Source: Streptococcus oralis
Lineage (GTDB): Bacteria; Bacillota; Bacilli; Lactobacillales; Streptococcaceae
Assembly (NCBI RefSeq): GCF_021497945.1
Contig: NZ_CP046524.1
Location: forward strand, 965,501 to 1,029,500
DNA length: 64,000 bases
Direction of reading: 5' to 3'
In this document: positions 57,449-64,000 of the stretch, piece by piece
Layout of the letters: every line of letters begins with the position of its first letter
How positions within the stretch are numbered: the stretch's first letter is position 1
Translations under genes and position numbers: made by a program
The notes under the pieces: generated by a model
The model's database searches: none
What the model was told of the DNA's origin: nothing
What the model saw: the letters and a program-made list of their open reading frames with translations, nothing else

Positions 57449-58003
57449 TTATAATAGCTCGACTTCAATACCAGCCGCATCGAAGATTTCTTTCACGCTA
57501 TCAAAATTGCTGCTTAAAATAGTTGCTTCTTTTAAGTTTGGAAATTGTTGCAATTCGGATAAGCTGAGCTCATTCAAATCAAATGTTTCATCCTCTCCAT
57601 CCCATTGTGGAATGATATTCATATAAATCTCATTTCCACCATCCATATAAATTTCTTTGACCTCTTCAGCATATTTCTTAGGAATAGATAATGCTTCAAA
57701 ATACTCAAGAGCAGGCCTTATAACTTCCATGCTTTCAGTATCAATCTCTTCTTCACTGTATTGATCAGCAAAATCATAAATATCAAAGGATGGTTCAAGC
57801 ACTTCTAAATCATACATTAAGACCTGAATGACGGCCAATTTAAAATTCAAATGATCAAAATGGAGGATTTGTTCAGAATCCACATTTGCTTCATCATTTT
57901 CTAAATCAAGTTTCCTTTCAGAAACAGCCTGATTTTCTTTAGCCTTGTCATGCGACTCCTGATTGAACCGCTTGTTTCTTTTTCGCTTAAAAAAATTAAA
58001 CAT
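57449..58003 (-). CDS. Probable DUF6892-type protein
   Basis: A 184-residue protein with a basic N-terminus (FKRKRNKRF) and a very acidic rest. The segment HFDHLNFKLAVIQVLMYDL, then IPKKYAEEVKEIYMDGGNEI and IIPQWDGEDETFDLNEL resemble DUF6892, a family seen with immunity-like genes; the match is from memory. The end (VKEIFDAAGIEVELL) is typical of a small alpha/beta domain. AAGGAGAAATC precedes the ATG. Next upstream gene is a frameshifted remnant. Confidence 0.6.
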   Translation of the reverse strand: MFNFFKRKRNKRFNQESHDKAKENQAVSERKLDLENDEANVDSEQILHFDHLNFKLAVIQVLMYDLEVLEPSFDIYDFADQYSEEEIDTESMEVIRPALEYFEALSIPKKYAEEVKEIYMDGGNEIYMNIIPQWDGEDETFDLNELSLSELQQFPNLKEATILSSNFDSVKEIFDAAGIEVELL

Positions 58004-58015
58004 GATTTCTCCTTA

Positions 58016-58281
58016 CTAAGTTTCATCTAAATAAATTTTTACTTTGAGGTATTCCTTGTCTTTAGCATCGGCAAAGACCTCAGAGTTTCGAATATAGTCA
58101 AAGATATTCTCATCAGGATCTTCGTCCCATATAGACTCTCTAAACTCTGCATCTCACTAGTCGGCTTATAGAAAATATCTAAATGGACTTGATAAAATTC
58201 TTCATCGTCATTAGGAGCCTGTCGAACCAAAGAGATTTGGTCAGTGATCTTTTCTTTTAAAGATTGGACTAGATGGTTCAT
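58016..58281 (-). pseudogene. Frameshifted small hypothetical gene
   Basis: From ATG 58281 the frame reads MNHLVQSLKEKITDQISLVR and then ...YQVHLDIFYKPTSEMQ, after which a shift near 58147-58160 gives a low-complexity tail ending at 58039. The neighbouring frame supplies a sensible acidic C-terminus (EFRESIWDEDPDENIFDYI, then SEVFADAKDKEYLKVKIYL) with a stop at 58016. One missing base restores a protein of about 88 residues. Unrecognised; by position part of the immunity-type group. Confidence 0.65.
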
Positions 58282-58395
58282 CGTTCTCTTTTTTCTAAGG
58301 GTTTACCTCTGGTATTTCCTTTATTATACTACATAAATAGAAAAAAGACTGGAACGAATGGTTGCCCATCATTACAGTCTTTTTGATTACATTTT

Positions 58396-60135
58396 TTATT
58401 GAATCACAAATCCTTTGGGCAATATCACCAGTTGCTGTTCCAATTCTTGGCAATGACTGGCTAGCGCTACAACATCACTATCTACAAGATAATTTTCAGT
58501 TGATTGGTTAAAAATAGCTTGGAGTTTTTGTCCATCATAATTCCATTCGAGAGCTAGCACGTCCGGCTTGATTTCTTTCAGGTTGTAGGTTCCATGTTGG
58601 ATAATGCCTGAAACACTCTTGCGAAGCTGAATCAATTTCTTCATGAAATTAAGCATGTCATTGCTGTCGGAAACACGTTCCCAAGGCATAACGCGACGAC
58701 AATCTGGGTCTGGCCCTCCGTCTAATTCTAGCTCGGTTCCATAGTAGAAACACGGTGTTCCCCTTTGTAAAAAGAGGCAGGCTAGGGCAGACTTAACAAG
58801 TTGGCTATCTCCCTTGGCAGTAGCCAAAATGCGCTCTGTATCGTGCGAATCCAAAAGATTAAACATAACCTCTGAAATCTGCTGTCTATAATACATGGAC
58901 TGTCCATTGATCTCATCGATAAATTGACTGGTCTTCTTAACCCCACGCAAGAAATAATCCTTGATACTATCAGATAGAGGATAGTTCATAACTGCGTGAA
59001 ACTCATCGCCATTTAGCCAAGGCTGAGATGTGTGCCAGACTTCTCCAAGAATATAAAGGTCGGGCTTCTTAGCTAAAACTGCCTTTCGAAAATCTCGCCA
59101 AAATTGGTGGTCTACTTCATTAGCCACATCCAAGCGCCAAGCATCGATATAAAACTCTTCAATCCAATAGGTTGCAACACTTAACAAATAGTCTCTTACT
59201 TGAGGATTTGCCGTATTGAGCTTGGGCATATAGCTCTCAAAGGCAAATGTATGGTAGGATAGTTCTCTTTTATTAACAATATTTTCTTTAACGACTGGAA
59301 AGTTTTGAATATGGAACCAGTCTTTATAAATAGAATCTTCACCGTGTTTGAGAACATCTTGCCATTGAGGAGATTGGTCTCCAATATGATTGAAAACAGC
59401 ATCCAGCATGATCTTCATGCCACGCTCATGGGCTTGCTCCACTAATTGACGGAAAGTCTTTTTATCTCCAAAATGACGATCAATTTCAAAATAATCTGTC
59501 GTATTGTACTTGTGATTACTTGGAGACCCAAAGATAGGACAGAGATAAATCCCAGTAATTCCTAAGTCTTGTAAGTAATCCAGATGATCAATGATCCCTT
59601 GTAAATCCCCACCAAAGAAATCACTAGTCTTTGGTTTGATAGAGGAATCCCAAGCTAGAGCCTCTTCTGGAGAAATCTCAGGATTGCCATTAGCAAAGCG
59701 TTCAGGAAAAATCTGGTACCATACCGTTTCAGCTACCCAGTCAGGAACATGGCAAGCATCAATCTCATGGATATAAGGAATTTTAAAGCCGTTTCCTTCG
59801 TAATGAAGATTTTCTAGCGTGTTTTCAACACATCCCTTATCGCCAAACAAGGTACTCTGACCTTGCTTATCCTTGAGTTCAAAGAGATACTGGAGTCGTG
59901 CATGGCCAACTGTAACCTCCACTTGCCAGTAATCAAACAAAGCATCGGAGGTAACTTTGCTCATCTCCTTGATTACTTCATAACGATCCTCTATAAAGAT
60001 AAAAGGATCTCCATAATGCAAGTTGATGCTTTCAATATCATCTTTCTTGGTCCGGATACGAATGTGCATTGTCATATCCTTATAGAGATAAGCATACTCC
60101 GACTCTGGTCTATGGTAAATGGCTGTTAATTCCAT
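58396..60135 (-). CDS. GH13 neopullulanase/maltogenic amylase-type glycosidase
   Basis: A 579-residue GH13 (subfamily 20-like) enzyme: an N-terminal beta domain (about 1-115) precedes the catalytic barrel. Conserved regions: DAVFNHIG, the nucleophile in WRLDVANEVDH, acid/base Glu in ILGEVWH and the transition-state Asp in LLDSHDTERIL. It acts on maltodextrins or cyclodextrins in the cytoplasm (no signal peptide). AGGAG 9 nt before the ATG at 60135 decides the start over 60162. A CcpA-type site lies in the leader. Confidence 0.93.
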   Translation of the reverse strand: MELTAIYHRPESEYAYLYKDMTMHIRIRTKKDDIESINLHYGDPFIFIEDRYEVIKEMSKVTSDALFDYWQVEVTVGHARLQYLFELKDKQGQSTLFGDKGCVENTLENLHYEGNGFKIPYIHEIDACHVPDWVAETVWYQIFPERFANGNPEISPEEALAWDSSIKPKTSDFFGGDLQGIIDHLDYLQDLGITGIYLCPIFGSPSNHKYNTTDYFEIDRHFGDKKTFRQLVEQAHERGMKIMLDAVFNHIGDQSPQWQDVLKHGEDSIYKDWFHIQNFPVVKENIVNKRELSYHTFAFESYMPKLNTANPQVRDYLLSVATYWIEEFYIDAWRLDVANEVDHQFWRDFRKAVLAKKPDLYILGEVWHTSQPWLNGDEFHAVMNYPLSDSIKDYFLRGVKKTSQFIDEINGQSMYYRQQISEVMFNLLDSHDTERILATAKGDSQLVKSALACLFLQRGTPCFYYGTELELDGGPDPDCRRVMPWERVSDSNDMLNFMKKLIQLRKSVSGIIQHGTYNLKEIKPDVLALEWNYDGQKLQAIFNQSTENYLVDSDVVALASHCQELEQQLVILPKGFVIQ

Positions 60136-60172
60136 TGTATCTGTCTCCTGATTTACTTTCATTCATCTGTAG

Positions 60173-60186
60173 CGCAAACGTTTTCA
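60173..60186 (-). promoter_or_regulatory. cre-like CcpA site in the glycosidase leader
   Basis: TGAAAACGTTTGCG on the minus strand matches 12 of 14 positions of the catabolite-responsive element. It lies just after the predicted transcript start, the usual roadblock position. Confidence 0.65.
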
Positions 60187-60199
60187 TAATTATGATTCT

Positions 60200-60228
60200 A
60201 GTATACTATTTTAAAATAATATTTGCAA
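60200..60228 (-). promoter_or_regulatory. Glycosidase promoter
   Basis: Minus strand: -35 TTGCAA (60223-60228), 17-bp spacer, -10 TATACT (60200-60205). Confidence 0.7.
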
Positions 60229-60395
60229 GCTATTCTTCTTGGTTATTACCGAGATAGTATTCATATGTAAAGAAAAGGTTCTCATTTTTACGTGTCTTCC
60301 TACACACTCAACAGTTCATTGTATCGTGTCAACACTTTTTTGACCAACTATCGTATGCACAAAATGTAAACACCTTACGATTATATCATTGCCTA

Positions 60396-60782
60396 CTATG
60401 CTGGAATATCAGGAATTTCAATTAATGCAAGGAAAGTGAATAGTAACGAAATTCCAACTATAATAAATGTAAAAATAATTAGAAGAATCTTAAAGAGTAG
60501 TTTTAATATCCTTAACCGTTTATTTGTGTTTGCCGATTTACAATTATTTTTATTTCTTGTTTTATTAATTTTGAAATTTATGACACGCATAATTATAGAG
60601 ATTAATAAAGAAATATATGCAATACAGTTTGCTATAAGTCCATAATGTAAAAATCTTTCCAATTCTTCAAGCCTAGTTATTGGCATAATATGAATCAAAT
60701 TCAAATTTTGCAAAATAACTAATAACATTAAAATTAAACTTAATACAAAAAAGATATTAGCAATAACATTGAACTTTTTCAT
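60396..60782 (-). CDS. Hypothetical membrane protein
   Basis: A 128-residue protein, not recognised, with three hydrophobic segments (about 8-28, 48-70, 92-122) and a very basic Lys/Asn-rich loop (FKINKTRNKNNCKSANTNKR) between the second and third. Base composition is strongly AT-rich compared with housekeeping genes. The Shine-Dalgarno is poor. It lies 33 nt after the TPR gene on the same strand. Confidence 0.55.
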   Translation of the reverse strand: MKKFNVIANIFFVLSLILMLLVILQNLNLIHIMPITRLEELERFLHYGLIANCIAYISLLISIIMRVINFKINKTRNKNNCKSANTNKRLRILKLLFKILLIIFTFIIVGISLLFTFLALIEIPDIPA

Positions 60783-60815
60783 GAAATCATTAATAATACC
60801 AGCTCGTCCATTCTT

Positions 60816-61931
60816 TCAAAACCTATGCCTAACGCAGTTCACCATAAAGCAGGAATACTCAGGATATAGTTTCAGCTCCATTGCTGGTCTTGAGGCATGC
60901 TCTTTTATCCGAGATAGCATTTCCTCAAATTTTACTTTGTTTTCTTTCCAGCTAGCGATAGTTCCCAGCTTTTCCTCTTCACTATCGTGGTTTTCATCAG
61001 CCATAGCTTCTTTGATAGCCTCATCCAAGTAGGTACGGTTCTTATCTTCAAGCTTGACAAAGCGTTCCATCTTGCCCTTTAGCCACAGAGCATAAAACAA
61101 ATGCGCCCAATCAGCTGTATAACAGCTATCATCCACCTCTTCGTCGCAATAGCTTAGAAATATATCATATTCTTCGAGCGCATAGTAAGCGTCAAAGATT
61201 TGATACTCTGCAATATCATCCGTGCTCAAATAATTATTATCATCTTGCCCAGGTTTTACCTGCTCTAAATATGAAATTGCCTCTTCTTTGTTTCCAAGAT
61301 GTACCTCGCAATAAGCGATGCACAGTTTGAGCCACATCCTATCCGAATAAAGGCTAAGCAAATCTAAGAATAGATTCTTCGCCTTTTCGTATTCCTTAAG
61401 CTCGTATAGAGAAACTGCATAGTTAAGAGAACACTCATAGCTTTCATCTATGTCTCTTGCCATCTTGAAATATTCATTGCTTATCGATATGTTTTTTTGG
61501 TTTCTATAAAACTCATATTCTGAAAAATAATAAAGTCCAAGAGCTGTATATGTCTCAGCAAATGGCGATTTCAACTCCTCAGCCTGAGTTAAATACTCTA
61601 GCGACTTTCTGGAATAGTCCTCAGCAAATGCAATATTTGTATAAATTCTTGCTTTGTCCTTGTCATCTAAAGCATTATCAAACTTATCCAGAAAATTCTC
61701 AAGAAACTCTACATATTCCGCTTCGCCCTCTCTTAGTTCCAGCATAACAGACGCAAGCGTGCACACCACGTCAACATTTGATGGGCATTCTTCCAGCTTT
61801 GATTGAAGATAGCTTTGCATTTGTTCAAGATATTTTTTTGATTGATTAAAATCGCCTAGAAATGTATCCCCATATCTATTTTCGTATTCTGTTTTTAGAT
61901 TATACCAATATGCTTTTATTTCTTCTAGCAT
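60816..61931 (-). CDS. TPR-repeat protein
   Basis: A 371-residue all-helical protein. Several 34-residue-like repeats are visible, such as AETYTALGLYYFSEYEFYRN, CSLNYAVSLYELKEYEKAKN and LKLCIAYCEVHLGNKEEAIS. TPR proteins mediate protein contacts; no enzyme domain is attached. GAGGTG stands 5 nt before the ATG, immediately after the frameshifted small gene (61941-62130). Part of a run of co-directional genes from the right edge. Confidence 0.75.
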   Translation of the reverse strand: MLEEIKAYWYNLKTEYENRYGDTFLGDFNQSKKYLEQMQSYLQSKLEECPSNVDVVCTLASVMLELREGEAEYVEFLENFLDKFDNALDDKDKARIYTNIAFAEDYSRKSLEYLTQAEELKSPFAETYTALGLYYFSEYEFYRNQKNISISNEYFKMARDIDESYECSLNYAVSLYELKEYEKAKNLFLDLLSLYSDRMWLKLCIAYCEVHLGNKEEAISYLEQVKPGQDDNNYLSTDDIAEYQIFDAYYALEEYDIFLSYCDEEVDDSCYTADWAHLFYALWLKGKMERFVKLEDKNRTYLDEAIKEAMADENHDSEEEKLGTIASWKENKVKFEEMLSRIKEHASRPAMELKLYPEYSCFMVNCVRHRF

Positions 61932-61940
61932 TTCATCACC

Positions 61941-62130
61941 TCATAAGTCCCTACCTGCAATTATTAGCATAAATAAAATCCCACAGATGCCCTCTATCAT
62001 CAAACCTTTAGTTTCCTGAGACAGCATTACCACGCCATTCCTATACTTGCCTATCAACAGAAACAAGTGGAGCAACTTTTGAAAGTTTTTCTATCTCTAA
62101 TTTATATATGTTTCCTCTTAATTTTGCCAT
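61941..62130 (-). pseudogene. Frameshifted small membrane-protein gene
   Basis: An ATG overlaps the stop codon of the gene before it (TAATG). The first frame reads MAKLRGNIYKLEIEKLSKVA then PLVSVDRQV and stops at 62041. One base shifted, the frame continues YRNGVVMLSQETKGLMIEGI and CGILFMLIIAGRDL, ending at 61941 just before the ribosome-binding site of the TPR gene. Total length is 3n+1. A protein of about 62 residues with a C-terminal membrane segment is implied. Mutation, sequencing error or programmed frameshifting are all possible; no slippery heptamer is obvious. Confidence 0.5.
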
Positions 62131-62537
62131 TATTTGGCACAATCCATCATGCTCTCTATCATAACTAAAAGGAGTTTTTCCTGATTTACATCAAAATTAT
62201 CAGCAGTAATCCTTTTATTAAAGTAAGCTACCGACTTATCGTGATTGAGATATTTATTGAGACTAAGGTACTGCTCAATCTCATCAAGTATAAAAGCACT
62301 TTCTTTTAAGGTAGGATCACTGAAGCCATTTGCGTAGTGAATGCTTTTCATAATTCGTTTTAGCCTTGTGTTTGGATATTCTACTTTGAGTGCATCCCTC
62401 AGTGAAATTACAAGGCTGTCAAAGCTTTGACCATTAACATCATCTACTATCGTATGATGAATAAAATTTTCTGAATGTAAGTGCTCAATGAGCTCAATCA
62501 AGCTTCGCTTTAAATCAATTACATTATTGTCATTCAT
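62130..62537 (-). CDS. Hypothetical soluble protein
   Basis: A 135-residue helical protein, not recognised. Motif-like stretches: DLKRSLIELIEHLHSENFIHH, SFDSLVISLRDALKVEYPN, RLKRIMKSIHYANGFSD. No signal peptide. Its stop overlaps the ATG of the following frameshifted gene; the gene before it ends 33 nt upstream. Probably a member of one operon reaching from the right edge. Confidence 0.55.
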   Translation of the reverse strand: MNDNNVIDLKRSLIELIEHLHSENFIHHTIVDDVNGQSFDSLVISLRDALKVEYPNTRLKRIMKSIHYANGFSDPTLKESAFILDEIEQYLSLNKYLNHDKSVAYFNKRITADNFDVNQEKLLLVMIESMMDCAK

Positions 62538-62570
62538 TAAAATCTGCTCCGTTCGTTTTCTTGCCTAATC

Positions 62571-62948
62571 TCACTCTATTTGAAATGTGATTTCGGATTT
62601 TGGACTTTTTAAATTTGGAAATCCATATTCTTCTATGCTATTTAGTGCTTTTTGAAGTTGCTCAATTATATTTTTCTTGTTAATTGGTAAGTTGCATATG
62701 ATATAGATAATCCCATCCTGTTTTGCTGGACAGATAACCCCAGATTTATCTTCGTTATTTATCATGCGCAGCAGGTAAACATCGTATTTTGTTTCGACAT
62801 AAAAATCAATTTCTTCATTATCGTAAAGCTCATTCGGAATCATGTGAACCGGAGCAACGATACAGTCTTTGATTTGAAAACTGTTATTTCCAAAATGCAC
62901 CTTACAATTGCGTTTTCGCTTCTTTCTCTCTATCCATTCAATCATCAT
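62571..62948 (-). CDS. Hypothetical soluble protein
   Basis: A 125-residue protein, not recognised. After a basic N-terminus (ERKKRKRNCKVHF) it is beta-rich (YVETKYDVYLLRMI, GIIYIICNLPI) and ends with a helix and strand (EQLQKALNSIEEYGF, SEITFQIE). GTGGAG stands before tandem ATGs. No signal peptide. Confidence 0.55.
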   Translation of the reverse strand: MMIEWIERKKRKRNCKVHFGNNSFQIKDCIVAPVHMIPNELYDNEEIDFYVETKYDVYLLRMINNEDKSGVICPAKQDGIIYIICNLPINKKNIIEQLQKALNSIEEYGFPNLKSPKSEITFQIE

Positions 62949-62962
62949 TATTACTCCACTAC

Positions 62963-63181
62963 TTACAGTTCTGTTTTAAGAGCATCCATGTTAGACAAAT
63001 CTTATTTACCGCTGTCAGAAACTACGAACCTAACTTTTTCAATTACTGCTGCAGTAGTTTTCATCTGAAAAATAGTTTTGAGCTAATACGATAAAGCTAT
63101 GCCATATCCACTGACATCTTTTAGCGATAACTGTTGGCAAGGTTTTATATGAAATCGACGCTGTATCTTATAAATATCCAT
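62963..63181 (-). pseudogene. Possible small gene broken by two nonsense codons
   Basis: A single 73-codon frame on the minus strand reads MDIYKIQRRFHIKPCQQLSL then KDVSGYGIALSY, TAG, LKTIFQMKTTAAVIEKVRFV then VSDSGK, TAA, DLSNMDALKTEL, stop. Composition and helix pattern look coding on both sides of the internal stops. No clear Shine-Dalgarno. It occupies most of the gap between two genes of the same strand. No homologue is recognised, so this rests on composition only. Confidence 0.35.
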
Positions 63182-63219
63182 AGCCACAACATTTTTTTAA
63201 TCGCGTATTCCTGCAATAT

Positions 63220-63894
63220 TTAAGAGAGCTTTAAACCATATTCAGAAATAAACTTTTCTTTTTCTGAGTTTATTGCTTTCTTTTGTTGCAAATACATTTT
63301 TAGCTCCATTTCTTCCTTATGTCTTTGCTCTGTTAAGTTTTTTTCTCTCTTTTCTATTTCAAGATAAGATACAAGAGTGAAAAACGATACATCGGGATTC
63401 ATCTTTTTGAGCCGAAAATACTCCACTACGTCATACTGCAAATCAAACATTTTGATTTTAGGTGTAACTTTGATAAAATACCTGTTTAATTCAATTTTCC
63501 CAAATTCCTTCTCGAGCATTTCCCATTGTTCATGTGATAAAACACAAAATCTGTGAGTATCATCTTCCATGCTCGCGGAGAACAATCGAATCGAAAAGTC
63601 ATCTTTGATGGTTTCGTTTATCGCTTTTATCGTTGTATCCCTATCTTTCTTTTCATGATATGGGATCTTCACACTTTTATCTTTATAGTTTAAAATGATA
63701 TCATCACCATATGGCTCTTCATTATTCTCCGTCTGAACAGAAATGTTATTGCCTATCGCATGATTAAAATATTTTACAACCTCTTCATCATACTCGCGCC
63801 AATCAATCTCAATAAGTGCATTGCTTTCCCAAAGCTGATCTGTGCTTTGCGGATTTGCTAAAAAAAATTTAATTGCTTCATAACTCTTATTCAT
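63220..63894 (-). CDS. Hypothetical charged protein with C-terminal coiled coil
   Basis: A 224-residue protein, not recognised. An acidic alpha/beta N-terminal part (FFLANPQSTDQLWESNALIE) is followed from about 165 by a highly charged helix (EIEKREKNLTEQRHKEEMEL, KMYLQQKKAINSEKEKF) likely to be a coiled coil. GAGG 6 nt before the ATG at 63894 decides the start; the frame opens earlier with a TTG. It begins 19 nt after the stop of the membrane protein at the right edge. Confidence 0.6.
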   Translation of the reverse strand: MNKSYEAIKFFLANPQSTDQLWESNALIEIDWREYDEEVVKYFNHAIGNNISVQTENNEEPYGDDIILNYKDKSVKIPYHEKKDRDTTIKAINETIKDDFSIRLFSASMEDDTHRFCVLSHEQWEMLEKEFGKIELNRYFIKVTPKIKMFDLQYDVVEYFRLKKMNPDVSFFTLVSYLEIEKREKNLTEQRHKEEMELKMYLQQKKAINSEKEKFISEYGLKLS

Positions 63895-63913
63895 AATAAC
63901 CTCATAAATTATA

Positions 63914-64000
63914 TTAGAAGATCCCGATGATTTTAACAAGTTGTATAAAATAATATATAACTATTAGACAACCTGCGATAAAAGCTAACCCAACTATTCC
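63914..64000 (-). CDS. C-terminal end of a membrane protein (truncated by window)
   Basis: The minus strand is open from the window edge for 28 codons and ends with TAA at 63914-63916. The sequence GIVGLAFIAGCLIVIYYFIQ followed by LVKIIGIF is one hydrophobic span, so it is the last membrane helix of a protein encoded beyond the edge. It lies 19 nt before the next gene, indicating the operon continues to the right. Family unknown. Confidence 0.6.
   Translation of the reverse strand, partial: GIVGLAFIAGCLIVIYYFIQLVKIIGIF

Overview
The window is about 40% GC and reads as a chromosomal segment of a mitis-group streptococcus (Streptococcus pneumoniae / mitis / oralis type). Support comes from a XerS recombinase with an adjacent difSL site, a BOX element of type A-B-B-C, a RexAB (not RecBCD) pair, a pyruvate-dehydrogenase-type operon whose lipoyl domain sits on E3, an enolase with the FYDKERKVY plasminogen-binding motif, extended -10 promoters (TNTGNTATAAT), and the MutX/Ung/PyrC and AguA/AguB/NspC gene neighbourhoods. 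Species cannot be fixed from the sequence alone.

Layout. 1-22.8 kb: almost everything is on the + strand. It holds the end of a glycogen operon (glgD', glgA), a SerB-like phosphatase, glycerate kinase, eno, a run of small accessory genes (frameshifted AraC regulator, BtrH-like protein, ClbS-like protein, a membrane protein), a decayed gene fused in frame to yjjG, ung-mutX-pyrC, a MATE transporter and the E1alpha/E1beta/E2/E3/lplA dehydrogenase operon. At 22.8 kb lies difSL beside xerS, and here the dominant coding strand flips from + to -, as expected at the replication terminus. 22.9-48.6 kb: mostly - strand. It holds MepB, a CPBP protease, a ClC channel, rnhB, rbgA, a MazEF-type toxin-antitoxin pair (+), a decayed gene, a BOX element, rexA/rexB, a Cof phosphatase (+), an ABC transporter (+) convergent with a two-component system (-), a TraX-family protein and a six-gene polyamine operon (speA, speE, carboxynorspermidine dehydrogenase, nspC, aguA, aguB).

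48.6-64 kb: the polyamine operon is preceded by a roughly 350-nt untranslated, structure-rich transcribed region with its own promoter and terminator. Beyond it is a 15-kb accessory region of small, mostly unrecognised - strand proteins (NTF2-like, DUF1877/YfbM-like, HEAT, TPR, probable DUF6892, two lipoproteins, two related membrane proteins) interrupted by a GH13 glycosidase. Several genes there are frameshifted, nonsense-broken or truncated. The content resembles a collection of orphan immunity proteins of polymorphic toxin systems, but no toxin is seen.

Functional links. Ung and MutX both limit mutagenic DNA damage. LplA can supply lipoate to the lipoyl domain on E3. SpeA makes agmatine that AguA and AguB convert to putrescine, while the dehydrogenase and NspC make (nor)spermidine-type polyamines. 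RexA and RexB form one nuclease-helicase. The most unusual signals are (i) six 14-bp palindrome-like sites spaced 41-42 bp (four helical turns) at 9205-9426, (ii) the structured RNA upstream of speA, and (iii) the immunity-like gene cluster with its decayed members.
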